64,000 bases of DNA from Janthinobacterium sp. UMAB-56 (GCF_900095265.1 NZ_LT607658.1:47506-111505), one strand, 5' to 3'. Positions 1-10,982 are shown, numbered from the stretch's first letter. The notes: generated by a model not told the origin, from the sequence alone. Translations and numbers: made by a program.

Positions 1-2
1 AT

Positions 3-1274
3 CTCAGCATCGAATTTTGCGGCATCAAGTCGCCGAACCCTTTCTGGCTGGCGTCCGCACCGCCGACCGACAAGGCCTATAACGTGGTGCGCGCCTTCGA
101 GGCGGGTTGGGGCGGCGTGGTGTGGAAAACCCTGGGTGAAGACCCTGCCGCCGTCAACGTCTCGTCGCGCTACTCCGCCCTGTACGGCAAGAACCGCGAA
201 GTGGTGGGCTTCAATAATATCGAACTGATTACCGACCGCTCTCTGGAAATTAACCTGCGCGAAATCACGCAGGTGAAAAAAGACTGGCCGGACCGTGCCA
301 TCGTCGTCTCGCTGATGCTGCCCTGCGAAGAGCACTACTGGGCCGACATCCTGCCCAAGGTGGAAGCGACAGGGGCGGACGGCATCGAACTCAATTTTGG
401 CTGCCCGCACGGCATGCCGGAGCGGGGCATGGGCGCGGCCGTGGGCCAGGTGCCCGAGTACGTGCAGATGGTCACCGCCTGGTGCAAGAGACACAGCAAA
501 TTACCCGTCATCGTCAAGCTCACGCCCAACATCACGGATGTGCGCATGCCGGCGCGCGCGGCCAAGGCGGGCGGCGCCGATGCCGTCTCGCTGATCAACA
601 CCATCAATTCCATCACCTCGCTGGATCTTGACCGTATGGTGGCCCTGCCCATCGTGGGCGGCGCCAGCACGCACGGCGGCTATTGTGGCGCGGCAGTGAA
701 ACCCATCGCGCTGAACATGGTGGCGGAAATCGCGCGTGACCCGCAGACGAGCGGCTTGCCCATTTCCGGCATCGGCGGCATCGGCAACTGGCGCGACGCG
801 GCCGAATTCATCGCACTGGGGGCCGGCTGCGTGCAGGTGTGCACGGCCGCCATGCTGCATGGCTTTCGCATCGTCGACGAGATGAAGGATGGCCTGTCGC
901 GCTGGATGGACGAGAAGGGCTATGCGCGCATCAGCGATTTTTCCGGCAAGGCCGTGGCCAACACGACGGACTGGAAATACCTGGACATGAATTACCAGGT
1001 CATCGCACAGATCAACCAGGACGACTGCATCAAATGCGGCAAGTGCTATGTGGCTTGCGAAGACACGTCGCACCAGTCGATTGCGCAACTGATCGACGCC
1101 GCCGGCACGCGCACGTATGAAGTGATCAAGGAGGAATGCGTGGGCTGCAACCTGTGCGAAATCACTTGTCCGGTGCAGGGCTGCATCACGATGGTGCCGC
1201 AGAACACGGGCAAGCCATACATGAACTGGACGCAGGACCCCAGGAATCCACGGGCATTGGTGGAGACGGCATAG
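3..1274 (+). CDS. preA: NAD-dependent dihydropyrimidine dehydrogenase subunit PreA (5' end outside window)
   Basis: Catalytic subunit of the reductive pyrimidine pathway, reducing uracil and thymine to the 5,6-dihydro forms with electrons from the PreT partner (family knowledge). The reading frame is already open at base 3 and encodes a typical PreA N-terminus (EFCGIKSPNPFWLASAPPT), so the start codon lies just upstream of the window. A dihydroorotate-dehydrogenase-like FMN barrel is followed by a C-terminal ferredoxin domain with two cysteine clusters, CIKCGKCYVAC and CVGCNLCEITC, fitting two 4Fe-4S centres. The transporter, dihydropyrimidinase and carbamoylase genes that follow on the same strand complete the pathway. 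preT is expected just outside the window. Confidence 0.95.
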   Translation, partial: LSIEFCGIKSPNPFWLASAPPTDKAYNVVRAFEAGWGGVVWKTLGEDPAAVNVSSRYSALYGKNREVVGFNNIELITDRSLEINLREITQVKKDWPDRAIVVSLMLPCEEHYWADILPKVEATGADGIELNFGCPHGMPERGMGAAVGQVPEYVQMVTAWCKRHSKLPVIVKLTPNITDVRMPARAAKAGGADAVSLINTINSITSLDLDRMVALPIVGGASTHGGYCGAAVKPIALNMVAEIARDPQTSGLPISGIGGIGNWRDAAEFIALGAGCVQVCTAAMLHGFRIVDEMKDGLSRWMDEKGYARISDFSGKAVANTTDWKYLDMNYQVIAQINQDDCIKCGKCYVACEDTSHQSIAQLIDAAGTRTYEVIKEECVGCNLCEITCPVQGCITMVPQNTGKPYMNWTQDPRNPRALVETA

Positions 1275-1396
1275 GGCACGTTTTTTGCGTGCGTATATTT
1301 TATAAACAACGGCTGGCCTTTGCGTTAAGCTAGATTGACTTAAAAGTCGAGCCGTTTCCATAAAACCGATCCCCTCCCAACCGATGGAGCATACCT

Positions 1397-2881
1397 GTGA
1401 ACCACGACTATTCAGGCAACACGCAACTCTGGAATGAGGACCTGGCGCCCACCACGGCGGCGCAGCGTACCTGGCGCTGGTATCACTTCGCCGCGCTGTG
1501 GGTCGGCATGGTGATGTGCATTCCCGCCTACACCCTGTCGGCCAGCCTGATCGACAGCGGCATGTCCGGTTACCAGGCCGTGCTCACGGTATTTCTCGCC
1601 AACGCCATCGTGCTCTTGCCCATGCTGCTGATCGGCCATGCGGGTACCAAGTACGGCATCCCGTATGCGGTGCTGGCGCGGGCCTCGTTCGGCACCATGG
1701 GCGCGCGCCTGCCGGCGCTGATGCGCGCCATCGTCGCCTGCGGCTGGTACGGCATCCAGACCTGGTTCGGCGGGCAGATGATCTACACCCTGATGGGCGT
1801 GCTGGTGGGCCATGAACTGGGCGGCGAGAAGATCGCTGGCCTGGGCATCAACGGCAGCCAGCTTCTGTGCTTCCTGGCTTTCTGGGCCATCCAGTTCTAT
1901 TACATCCTGCATGGCATGGAATCGATCCGCAAGCTCGAGACCTATACGGCGCCGCTGAAGATCCTTATCTGCTTCGTGCTGCTGTACTGGGTGCACAGCA
2001 AGGCTGGCGGCGTGGCCAGCTTGCTGGACCAGCCATCGCAGTTCATCCCCGGCGGCAAAAAGGCGGGCCAGTTCTGGAGCGTCTTCTGGCCATCGCTGAC
2101 GGCCATGGTAGGTTTCTGGGCCACCCTGGCCTTGAACATCCCCGACTTCACGCGCTTCGCCAAGACGCAGCGCGACCAGGTGATCGGCCAGTCGATCGGC
2201 TTGCCCGTGCCCATGGGATTGCTGGCCATGCTGGCGGTCATTGTCACGGCAGGCTCCGTGGTCATGTATGGAAAGGCCATCTGGGACCCCGTCGACCTGG
2301 CCAGCCGCATGACGGGCGCCGCCGTGCTGATCGCCCTGATCATCCTCCTGGTCGACACGGTCAGCGTCAACCTGGCGGCCAACCTGGTGGGACCGGCGTA
2401 TGACTTTTCCTCGCTGGCGCCGAAGCAGATTTCGTACAAGATGGGCGGCTACATCACGGCCTTCATCGCCATTGTCATGATGCCGTGGAAGGTGCTCGAA
2501 TCGACGCAGGGTTATATTTTTACGTGGCTGATCGGCTACTCGGCCCTGCTTGGTCCCATCGCCGGCATCCTCATCGTCGACTATTATTTTGTGCGCAAGA
2601 CGCAGCTCGACGTCAGGCATCTGTACCGCGACGACGGCGTCTATTCGTATGGCAATGGCTGGAACATGGCGGCCCTGATCGCCTTTGTCATCGCCGTGCT
2701 GCCGAACATTCCCGGTTTTCTGAATGCAGCCTTTCCCACGGCGTTTCCCGACGTGGCCGAAGGCTTTAAAACCATTTACACCTACGCCTGGTTCGTGGGC
2801 GTGGCCATCGCCGCCGTCGTTTATGGCGTCATGATGAAGGGCAAAGTGCCGGCGAGAGTGCAGCAGGCGCCGCAGTCCTGA
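1397..2881 (+). CDS. NCS1 family nucleobase:cation symporter
   Basis: Inner-membrane symporter of about 12 helices, 494 aa, of the nucleobase:cation symporter-1 family (cytosine, uracil, allantoin or hydantoin importers). The start is GTG at 1397 with GGAG 7-8 bases upstream. The N-terminus has the family pattern NEDLAPTTAAQRTWRWYHF, followed by the WVGM helix, and the middle contains NIPDFTRFAKTQ, typical of the NCS1 substrate and sodium-site region. It sits between preA and hydA, so uracil, thymine or a dihydropyrimidine/hydantoin is the likely substrate. Allantoin is an alternative because urate genes follow. The specific substrate is inferred from neighbours only. Confidence 0.92.
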   Translation: MNHDYSGNTQLWNEDLAPTTAAQRTWRWYHFAALWVGMVMCIPAYTLSASLIDSGMSGYQAVLTVFLANAIVLLPMLLIGHAGTKYGIPYAVLARASFGTMGARLPALMRAIVACGWYGIQTWFGGQMIYTLMGVLVGHELGGEKIAGLGINGSQLLCFLAFWAIQFYYILHGMESIRKLETYTAPLKILICFVLLYWVHSKAGGVASLLDQPSQFIPGGKKAGQFWSVFWPSLTAMVGFWATLALNIPDFTRFAKTQRDQVIGQSIGLPVPMGLLAMLAVIVTAGSVVMYGKAIWDPVDLASRMTGAAVLIALIILLVDTVSVNLAANLVGPAYDFSSLAPKQISYKMGGYITAFIAIVMMPWKVLESTQGYIFTWLIGYSALLGPIAGILIVDYYFVRKTQLDVRHLYRDDGVYSYGNGWNMAALIAFVIAVLPNIPGFLNAAFPTAFPDVAEGFKTIYTYAWFVGVAIAAVVYGVMMKGKVPARVQQAPQS

Positions 2882-4294
<1,413 letters not shown>

Positions 4295-4309
4295 ATTCAG
4301 GAGACAATA

Positions 4310-5545
4310 ATGGATGATCTACGCATCAATGGCGAACGTTTGTGGGCAGCGCTGATGGAACTGGCGCAGATCGGTGCCACGGTGAAGGGCGGCGTCAAGC
4401 GCCTGGCCCTGACGGACCTGGACAAGCAGGGGCGCGACCTGGTGGTAGCCTGGGGCCGCGAGGCCGGCATGAGTATCACGATCGACCAGATCGGCAATGT
4501 CTTCATGCGCCGCGACGGCGTAGACAATACCCTGCCGCCCGTGATGACGGGCAGCCATATCGACACGCAACCCACGGGCGGCAAGTTCGATGGCAATTAC
4601 GGCGTGCTGGCCGGCCTGGAAGTGGTGCGCACCCTGAACGACCTGAAGATCAAGACGCAATCGCCCATCGAAGTGGCTTTCTGGACCAATGAGGAAGGCT
4701 CGCGCTTCGTGCCCGTGATGATGGGCTCCGGCGTATTTTGCGGCGCCTTCTCGCTCGAAACTGCCTATGCTGCCAAGGACACGGAGGGGAAAACGGTAGG
4801 CGAGGAACTGGCGCGCATCGGATACAAGGGCGAGCAGGTGCCGGGCGACCATCCCATCGGCGCCTATTTTGAAACGCATATCGAGCAGGGCCCCGTGCTG
4901 GAAGACGCGGACAAGGTGATCGGCGTGGTGCCGGCCGTGATGGGCCTGCGCTGGTACGACTGCACCGTCAATGGCATGGAGGCGCACGCAGGCCCCACGC
5001 CGATGGGCCTGCGCAAGGACGCGTTGCAAGTGGCGACCGGCATCATGCAGGAAGTCGTCGCGATTGCTCACCGCTACCCGCCATATGGCCGCGGCACGGT
5101 CGGCATGGTGCAGGTGTTTCCGAACAGCCGCAATGTGATACCCGGCCAGGTGAAATTCAGCATCGACCTGCGCAACGTCAGCGATGAACTGCTGGACACG
5201 ATGGATGCGGATATCCGCGCCTTTATCGAGCGCACGCAGGCCGACACTGGCCTTGGCATCACGATCGAGCAAGTGTCGTATTTCGCGCCGACGCCATTCC
5301 ATCCCGACTGCGTGGGCGCCGTGCGCAACGCCACGGCAAAGCTCGGGTATTCCGTGATGGACGTGGTGTCCGGCGCGGGCCACGACGCCATCTACGCGGC
5401 GCGGCTAGCGCCGGCCGGCATGATCTTCGTGCCGTGCAAGGACGGCATCAGCCACAATGAAATCGAAGACGCCAAGCCCGCGCACCTGGAAGCGGGCTGC
5501 AATGTGCTGCTGCATGCGATGCTGGAGCGGGCCGTGGCTGTCTAG
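4310..5545 (+). CDS. M20-family N-carbamoyl-beta-alanine amidohydrolase / carbamoylase
   Basis: Zinc hydrolase of the HyuC/AmaB/beta-ureidopropionase type, 411 aa. It should remove the carbamoyl group from N-carbamoyl-beta-alanine, releasing ammonia, CO2 and beta-alanine, the third step of the pathway. Metal-binding motifs of the family are present: GSHIDTQPTGGKFDG, TNEEGSRF and HIEQGPVLED, with the dimerisation segment in between. The start is ATG with AGGAGA just upstream, 15 bp after hydA. It is paralogous to the C-terminal half of the next, opposite-strand gene; the operon context favours the pyrimidine role here. Confidence 0.93.
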   Translation: MDDLRINGERLWAALMELAQIGATVKGGVKRLALTDLDKQGRDLVVAWGREAGMSITIDQIGNVFMRRDGVDNTLPPVMTGSHIDTQPTGGKFDGNYGVLAGLEVVRTLNDLKIKTQSPIEVAFWTNEEGSRFVPVMMGSGVFCGAFSLETAYAAKDTEGKTVGEELARIGYKGEQVPGDHPIGAYFETHIEQGPVLEDADKVIGVVPAVMGLRWYDCTVNGMEAHAGPTPMGLRKDALQVATGIMQEVVAIAHRYPPYGRGTVGMVQVFPNSRNVIPGQVKFSIDLRNVSDELLDTMDADIRAFIERTQADTGLGITIEQVSYFAPTPFHPDCVGAVRNATAKLGYSVMDVVSGAGHDAIYAARLAPAGMIFVPCKDGISHNEIEDAKPAHLEAGCNVLLHAMLERAVAV

Positions 5546-5565
5546 CGAAATCGGCCCACGTCCCC

Positions 5566-7320
5566 TCAGGTCTTGGGCTGGAAGTTACGCAAAAACGCCA
5601 GCAGCGCGCGCGCCGCGATGTCGGCGTCGTCTGCCGTCATGGTTTCCAGCGGGTTGTGGCTGATGCCGCCATTGCCGCAGCGGGTAAACAGCATGGCCAC
5701 GTCGGTGATGGCTGCCATGGCCATGGCGTCGTGGCCGGCACCCGACAGTAGCGCATACGGGGCGATGCCCACGGATTCCACGGCTTGCGCCAGCTGCGCC
5801 ATCAGCCACGGTGCACACGGCGCCGCATGCGCGGACAGCAGCAGTTCCAGCTGGCAGTCGATCTGGCGCCGCGCGCAGATGGCGGCGATGCCTTCGAGGA
5901 TATCGTCAACTGCACCCTGGCGTACCGCATCGCTGGCCGCGCGGATGTCGAGCGACAGGGTGCAGGCGCCGGCGATCACGTTGACGGAGCCGTTGGGCAC
6001 ATGCAGCTGGCCCACGGTGCCCACCAGTGCCTCGCCCCGGCTACAACGCTGCTCCACCAGCAGGATGATTTCGGCCGCCGCGCTGGCCGCATCCTTGCGC
6101 ATGCTCATGGGCGTGGTGCCCGCATGGCTGGCCACGCCGCCAAGATTGAGCAGGTAGCGCGAGCTGCCGGCAATCGCCGTGACGATGCCCAGTGGCAGGT
6201 CGCGCTCGAGCAGCACGGGACCCTGCTCGATATGCACTTCCACATAGCCGAGCAAGTCGGCCGGGTCGCGCGCGATGGCGCCGATGGCACTCGCCTCGTG
6301 ACCTGCGACAGCCAGCGCGTCGCGCATGCTCACGCCATCCGTATCGAGCTGCTCCAGCAGCGATACGTCGAACTTGCCCGTGACGGCCGTGCTGCCCAGG
6401 AATGTGCTCTTGAAGCGCACGCCTTCTTCCTCGGCGAAGCCGACGATTTCGAGGTGGAAAGGCAGCTTTTCACCGCGTTCGTGCAGATGGCGCACGATGG
6501 CGATCGGCAGCAAGATCCCCAGCCGGCCATCGTACTTGCCGCCGTTGCGCACCGTGTCGTAATGCGATCCCGTCATCAGGGTTTTGGCATTGGGTGCATC
6601 GGACAGATAGCGCCCGACCACATTGCCGACGGCGTCGATATGCACCTGCATGCCGGCCTCCCGCATCCAGTCGGCCAGTTGCGCGGCCGTTTTCCGGTGC
6701 GCCGGCGTCAGGTAGGCGCAGGTCAGGTTGTAGTCGCTGTCGCTCCAGCCGGCCAGCGTTTCCGCGTGCTGCATGATGGCCGGGCCGAAGTCCAGGCGCA
6801 CGTCGAACAGCTCGTTCAGGCGCAGCTCGGCGATGCGCTTGATCTGCCGCAGCGATTCTGCCAGTTCATCGGCGTGGCGGTTTTTCAGGCGCCGTGCAAA
6901 CGTGGCGATGATGTCCTGGCGCGTCAAGCCTTCGCCCGTCGGGCCCTTGACGGCCAGGATGAAGGGGAAGCCGAACCTGGCGTTGTATTCGCTGTTGAGG
7001 CGCTGCAGGGTGGCAAATTCATCGGGGCTGCACAGGTTCAGGCCGGACTTGGCCTGCTCGCGCCTTGATTCCGCCGTCAGCTGCCCGGCGATGGCGGCTT
7101 TGCCGGCCAGCTCGGGGTGGGCGCGTATCAGCCCCAGCTGCTCATCGGGTGAGGCTTGCGCCAGCACGCGCTGTAGTTCCGTCTTGAGTGCCATCAGGCT
7201 GGAAAACGGACGGGCGTGGGCCGCGCGCTGAGCGATCCAGGGCGAATGTTCGTAGATGCCATGCAGTTGCGCGATAAAATCGGCCTGGCTGCCGGCGTTC
7301 AGGTCTGAAAGGGTGGTCAT
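5566..7320 (-). CDS. Fused OHCU decarboxylase (UraD) - allantoate amidohydrolase (AllC)
   Basis: A 584-aa two-domain protein. Residues 1 to about 165 match the OHCU decarboxylase family, with the catalytic HPEL motif at about residues 68-71 and the downstream PFILAVKG segment. This domain makes S-allantoin from 2-oxo-4-hydroxy-4-carboxy-5-ureidoimidazoline. From about residue 175 the protein is an M20 allantoate amidohydrolase with GSHYDTVRNGGKYDG, EEEGVRF and HIEQGPVL metal motifs. The ATG at 7320 was chosen because the family N-terminus begins there; an upstream in-frame start at 7371 adds 17 atypical residues. The fusion joins steps that are not consecutive: allantoinase should act between them. 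It is convergent with the carbamoylase. Confidence 0.9.
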   Translation of the reverse strand: MTTLSDLNAGSQADFIAQLHGIYEHSPWIAQRAAHARPFSSLMALKTELQRVLAQASPDEQLGLIRAHPELAGKAAIAGQLTAESRREQAKSGLNLCSPDEFATLQRLNSEYNARFGFPFILAVKGPTGEGLTRQDIIATFARRLKNRHADELAESLRQIKRIAELRLNELFDVRLDFGPAIMQHAETLAGWSDSDYNLTCAYLTPAHRKTAAQLADWMREAGMQVHIDAVGNVVGRYLSDAPNAKTLMTGSHYDTVRNGGKYDGRLGILLPIAIVRHLHERGEKLPFHLEIVGFAEEEGVRFKSTFLGSTAVTGKFDVSLLEQLDTDGVSMRDALAVAGHEASAIGAIARDPADLLGYVEVHIEQGPVLLERDLPLGIVTAIAGSSRYLLNLGGVASHAGTTPMSMRKDAASAAAEIILLVEQRCSRGEALVGTVGQLHVPNGSVNVIAGACTLSLDIRAASDAVRQGAVDDILEGIAAICARRQIDCQLELLLSAHAAPCAPWLMAQLAQAVESVGIAPYALLSGAGHDAMAMAAITDVAMLFTRCGNGGISHNPLETMTADDADIAARALLAFLRNFQPKT

Positions 7321-7393
7321 GGTTTTCCGATCATGCAAGCGGTGATGATAGCGCCCCGTTCCTGCGTTCATTATATGCGCGTGCTGATAGCGG

Positions 7394-8332
7394 CTATCGC
7401 TGCACCAGCGCCTTGGCGGCCGCGCTGACCTGGTCGCGCAGCCACTTGTGCTCGGGCGCCTGGTGCACGCGCTGGTGCCACAGCTGGTAAAAGCGCATGG
7501 GCGGGAATTTCAATGGCACGGTATACGTTTTCAGCGGCAGGGTCTTTTCATAGAAGCGCACGAATTGCCGGCCCGTGGTAAGCACCAGGTCCGTCTGCGT
7601 CAGCATGTAGGGGATCAGGCCGAAATACGCCGACTCCACCACCACGTTGCGCTGCAGGTTTTGCCGTTCGAGGAAGGAATCGATCACGCCGTGGTAGCCG
7701 GGCATCATCTGCGACGGCGCCACGTGGGGCAGGCTCAGATAATCGTCGAGCGTCATGGCGTCGCTGGCCGTGCGGCGCGCATAGGCATTTTCCGCATGCA
7801 TGGCGCAGATGATGGGGTCTTCGAACAGCTTCGAGATGTGCAGGTGGGCGGGCGGCTCGTCCCAGTTGGCGATGACGAGGTCCAGCCCCCCGTCGGAGAG
7901 TTGGCGGATATGGTCGATCCCCGGCCCCAGGCTATGCAGCACCACGCGGCTTTTCGGCGAGCCGCGGCGCAGCAGGGCCACCACGTTGGGCAGGAACTGG
8001 CTGTCCAGGTAGTCGGGCGCGGCGATATGGAAGGTGCGCGCCTCTTCCTGCGCCACGAACGGCGTCTTCTTGACGAACAGGCTCTCCGTCTGATCGAGGA
8101 TGCGCTTGGCCGGATTGAGCAGGCTTTCGCCATGCTGCGTGGGGACCATGCCGCGCGCGCCGCGCACGAGCAGCGGGTCGCCCGTGAGTTCGCGCAGCTT
8201 GCGCAGGGAGGCGGAAATCGAGGGCTGCGGCTGATTGAGTTTCAGCGCCACGCGCGAGACATTCTTTTCCACCAGCAGCAGGTAGAGGATGCGGATCAGG
8301 TGCAGGTCGAGGTGTTGCGGCAGGCTGGACAT
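7394..8332 (-). CDS. LysR-family transcriptional regulator, probable regulator of urate genes
   Basis: A 312-aa LysR regulator with an N-terminal winged helix (residues about 8-67, including VALKLNQPQPSISASLRKLREL) and a C-terminal periplasmic-binding-like effector domain. It is transcribed away from puuD, with a 131-bp gap that holds a good inverted repeat at 8352-8383. The same-strand UraD-AllC gene follows it. By position it should respond to urate or a breakdown product and control puuD and perhaps uraD-allC. The effector is not deducible from sequence. The start ATG at 8332 gives the standard MSSLPQHLDLHLIRI N-terminus. Confidence 0.9.
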   Translation of the reverse strand: MSSLPQHLDLHLIRILYLLLVEKNVSRVALKLNQPQPSISASLRKLRELTGDPLLVRGARGMVPTQHGESLLNPAKRILDQTESLFVKKTPFVAQEEARTFHIAAPDYLDSQFLPNVVALLRRGSPKSRVVLHSLGPGIDHIRQLSDGGLDLVIANWDEPPAHLHISKLFEDPIICAMHAENAYARRTASDAMTLDDYLSLPHVAPSQMMPGYHGVIDSFLERQNLQRNVVVESAYFGLIPYMLTQTDLVLTTGRQFVRFYEKTLPLKTYTVPLKFPPMRFYQLWHQRVHQAPEHKWLRDQVSAAAKALVQR

Positions 8333-8351
8333 GTGGCGGCGGCTCTGTTGT

Positions 8352-8383
8352 ATATCGATTTGAATATGTCAAATATACGATAT
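8352..8383. promoter_or_regulatory. Probable LysR operator between regulator and puuD
   Basis: Seen directly: nested inverted repeats. Inner arms ATTTGA (8358-8363) and TCAAAT (8369-8374) are separated by 5 bases. Outer arms ATATCG (8352-8357) and CGATAT (8378-8383) flank them. The inner arms fit the T-N11-A style of LysR sites. The location in the divergent gap supports control of both genes. Not experimentally known. Confidence 0.6.
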
Positions 8384-8463
8384 TTTTCATGTGATGGGCG
8401 GTAAATCCGTTTATCTTGTGTAGATTGGCACGAATAGTGGTTCGGTCTGACTCGAGGAATTTT

Positions 8464-9690
8464 ATGGAAGTATTCGCCTACCTGATCCCATACGGCCTTG
8501 AATGGCTGAACCTGATCGTCCGCTGGCTGCACGTCATCACGGGCATTGCCTGGATCGGTGCTTCCTTTTATTTCGTCTGGCTCGACAACTCGATACGCCC
8601 GCCGGCACCTGGCTCCGAGTTGGCGAAAAAAGGCGTGTCGGGAGAATTGTGGGCCGTGCATGGCGGTGGCTTTTATCATCCGCAAAAATATCTGGTGGCA
8701 CCGGCCGAACTGCCGAAGGAACTGCACTGGTTCAAGTGGGAAGCGTATTCGACCTGGCTATCCGGTTTCGCGCTGCTGACGATCGCCTATTATTTCAATG
8801 CCCAAGCCATGATGATCGACAAATCCGTGGCTGATATCTCCAGCGGCCAGGCCGTCGGTATCGGCATCGCCACGCTCGTCATCGGCTGGACCGTGTACGA
8901 CCTGCTGTGCCGTTCGAAACTGGCGCAATATGAATTGTGGTTCGGCGTGACGGTGTTCGCGCTGATCGTCGGCGCCGCGTATGTGCTGACGCATTTGCTG
9001 AGCGGACGCGCCGCCTACATCCACGTGGGCGCCATGATCGGTACCATCATGGTGGCCAATGTGCTGATGCTGATCATTCCCGGCCAGCGCAAGATGGTCG
9101 AGGCCATGGCGGCTGGCAAGCTGCCCGATCCCAAGCACGGCTTGAAGGCCAAGCAGCGCAGCGTGCATAACAATTACTTTACCTTGCCGGTGCTGTTCAT
9201 CATGATCAGCAACCACTACGCCATGACCTACCGGAACGACCATGCCTGGCTGGTGCTGGCGCTGATCATGGCGGCCGGCGTCTTCATCCGCCACTTTTTC
9301 AACCTGCGCCACAAGGGGCGTGTCGAGTGGCGTTATCCTGCCCTCGGCGTGGCCTTGCTGGTGGCCGTGGCCGTTGCCATCGCGCCGAAAGCGCCCGTGG
9401 CGGCAGCACCTGCGGTGGACCCGGCAGCGCAGTTCAAGAGTGTGCATGCCATCATCGCCCAGCGCTGCGCCACCTGCCATTCGGCGCAGCCCACGCAACC
9501 GGGTTTCGCCACGGCGCCGGCCGGCATGATGCTGGATAATGAAACGGAAATCCGCCAGCACGCGGCGCAAATCTACAAGCAGGCCATCGAGCTCAAAGCC
9601 ATGCCGATTGGGAACCTGACCAATATGACGGAGGCCGAGCGCAGCGAATTGGGCGCCTGGCTGCAACAGACCATGCAAGGAGCAAAATGA
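8464..9690 (+). CDS. puuD: Membrane urate hydroxylase PuuD with C-terminal cytochrome c domain
   Basis: Integral membrane protein of 408 aa that oxidises urate to 5-hydroxyisourate and passes electrons to the respiratory chain through a fused c-type haem (PuuD family knowledge). The N-terminal part has about eight to nine helices with family patterns LIVRWLHVITGIAWIGASFYF and WEAYSTWLSGF. The C-terminal domain carries the haem site CATCH at residues 335-339, followed by a Met-rich ligand region. ATG at 8464 was chosen because it gives the family N-terminus MEVFAYLIPYGLEW and has GAGGAA upstream. No HIU hydrolase gene is seen nearby. The stop overlaps the next start by 4 bp. Confidence 0.93.
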   Translation: MEVFAYLIPYGLEWLNLIVRWLHVITGIAWIGASFYFVWLDNSIRPPAPGSELAKKGVSGELWAVHGGGFYHPQKYLVAPAELPKELHWFKWEAYSTWLSGFALLTIAYYFNAQAMMIDKSVADISSGQAVGIGIATLVIGWTVYDLLCRSKLAQYELWFGVTVFALIVGAAYVLTHLLSGRAAYIHVGAMIGTIMVANVLMLIIPGQRKMVEAMAAGKLPDPKHGLKAKQRSVHNNYFTLPVLFIMISNHYAMTYRNDHAWLVLALIMAAGVFIRHFFNLRHKGRVEWRYPALGVALLVAVAVAIAPKAPVAAAPAVDPAAQFKSVHAIIAQRCATCHSAQPTQPGFATAPAGMMLDNETEIRQHAAQIYKQAIELKAMPIGNLTNMTEAERSELGAWLQQTMQGAK

Positions 9691-10919
9691 CAACGCACGC
9701 GGAACAAATCACGGCCTGGATCGACGATCACTTCGACGAAGAAGTCGCATTTTTACAGAAGGTGGTGCAGCAGCCGACGGATACGCCGCCCGGCAATAAC
9801 GCGCCGCATGCGGAACTGGTGGCGCAACTGCTGCAGGCGTATGGCTGGCAGGCGGAAAAGCACGCGGTGCCGGCCGATCAGGTCGAGGCATATGGCATGC
9901 AAAGCATCACCAACCTGATGGTGCGCCGCCCGTATGCTGCGGGCGGGCCGACCGTGGCCCTGAATGCGCATGGCGACGTGGTGCCCCCCGGCGATAACTG
10001 GACGTATCCGCCGTACGGCGGCCAGATCGACGGCGGCTATATGTATGGCCGCGCGACGGCCGTCTCGAAGGGCGATTTCGCCACCTATGTGTTTGCCGCG
10101 CGCGCGCTTGAAGCGCTGGGTGTTCCACTCAAAGGCCAGCTGGAACTGCATTTTACGTACGACGAGGAATTCGGCGGCTTGCTGGGGCCGGGCTGGCTAC
10201 TGGAACAGCAGCTGACGAAGCCCGACTTTGTCATCGCCGCCGGGTTCAGCTACGGCATAGTCACGGCGCACAACGCCTGCCTGCAGCTGGAAATCACCGT
10301 GCACGGCAAGTCGGGCCATGGTTCCATGCCGGAGACGGGGCATGATGCGCTGCAGGCGGCCAACAAGATCCTCAACGCCATCTATGGCCAGCTGCCGGAA
10401 CTGAAGAAGATCAAATCCCAAGTGGCCGGCATCGACTCGCCGACCATGCTGGTGGGCCGCATCGACGGCGGCACGAATACCAATGTGGTGCCGGGCAAGG
10501 TGGTCATGAAGATGGACCGCCGCATGATTCCGGAAGAAGATCCGGTGGCGGTGGAGGCGCAGGTGCGCGCGCTGATCGAGGACGCCGTGCGCGGCGAGCC
10601 TGGCATCCGCATAGAGATCCGCCGCCTGCTGTTGTCGCACGCGCTGCGGCCCTTGCCCGGCTCCGAACAGCTGGTCGGCAGCCTGCAAAAGAATGCACAA
10701 GCGATTCTCGGCGAGACGATTCCCGCCGTCGGCACGCCCCTGTATGCGGATGCGCGCCTGTATGGCGAGCGGGGCATCCCCGCCGTGCTATATGGCGCTG
10801 GTCCGCGCACGGTGCCCGAATCGAACGCGAAGAAGGCCGATGAACGCCTGGCGCTGGACGACTTGCGCAAGGCCAGCAAGATCGTCGCCCTGACCTTGCT
10901 GGACTTCCTGGCTGCTTGA
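9687..10919 (+). CDS. M20 family metallohydrolase downstream of puuD
   Basis: A 410-aa zinc hydrolase of the ArgE/DapE/ACY1/CPG2 (M20) superfamily. Visible motifs are NAHGDVVPP (metal His and Asp), the segment YMYGRATAVSKGDFA, and FTYDEEFGG carrying the catalytic Glu pair. It overlaps puuD by 4 bp (ATGA), so translation is probably coupled. That suggests a role in purine or ureide breakdown, such as an N-carbamoyl or N-acyl amino acid intermediate, but the substrate cannot be read from the sequence. Automated annotation could call it succinyl-diaminopimelate desuccinylase or acetylornithine deacetylase; the context argues against a biosynthetic role. Confidence 0.8.
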   Translation: MTTHAEQITAWIDDHFDEEVAFLQKVVQQPTDTPPGNNAPHAELVAQLLQAYGWQAEKHAVPADQVEAYGMQSITNLMVRRPYAAGGPTVALNAHGDVVPPGDNWTYPPYGGQIDGGYMYGRATAVSKGDFATYVFAARALEALGVPLKGQLELHFTYDEEFGGLLGPGWLLEQQLTKPDFVIAAGFSYGIVTAHNACLQLEITVHGKSGHGSMPETGHDALQAANKILNAIYGQLPELKKIKSQVAGIDSPTMLVGRIDGGTNTNVVPGKVVMKMDRRMIPEEDPVAVEAQVRALIEDAVRGEPGIRIEIRRLLLSHALRPLPGSEQLVGSLQKNAQAILGETIPAVGTPLYADARLYGERGIPAVLYGAGPRTVPESNAKKADERLALDDLRKASKIVALTLLDFLAA

Positions 10920-10982
10920 TACGGCGGCGACTATGCCGCGTGCATCCGGTAAGATGCATGCTTGAAAAATCGAGGAGGCAGC

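Noticed and set aside
5785..7068. Plus-strand open frame of 427 codons
   Set aside because: Antisense to the UraD-AllC fusion, which has clear motifs; composition is that of a shadow frame.
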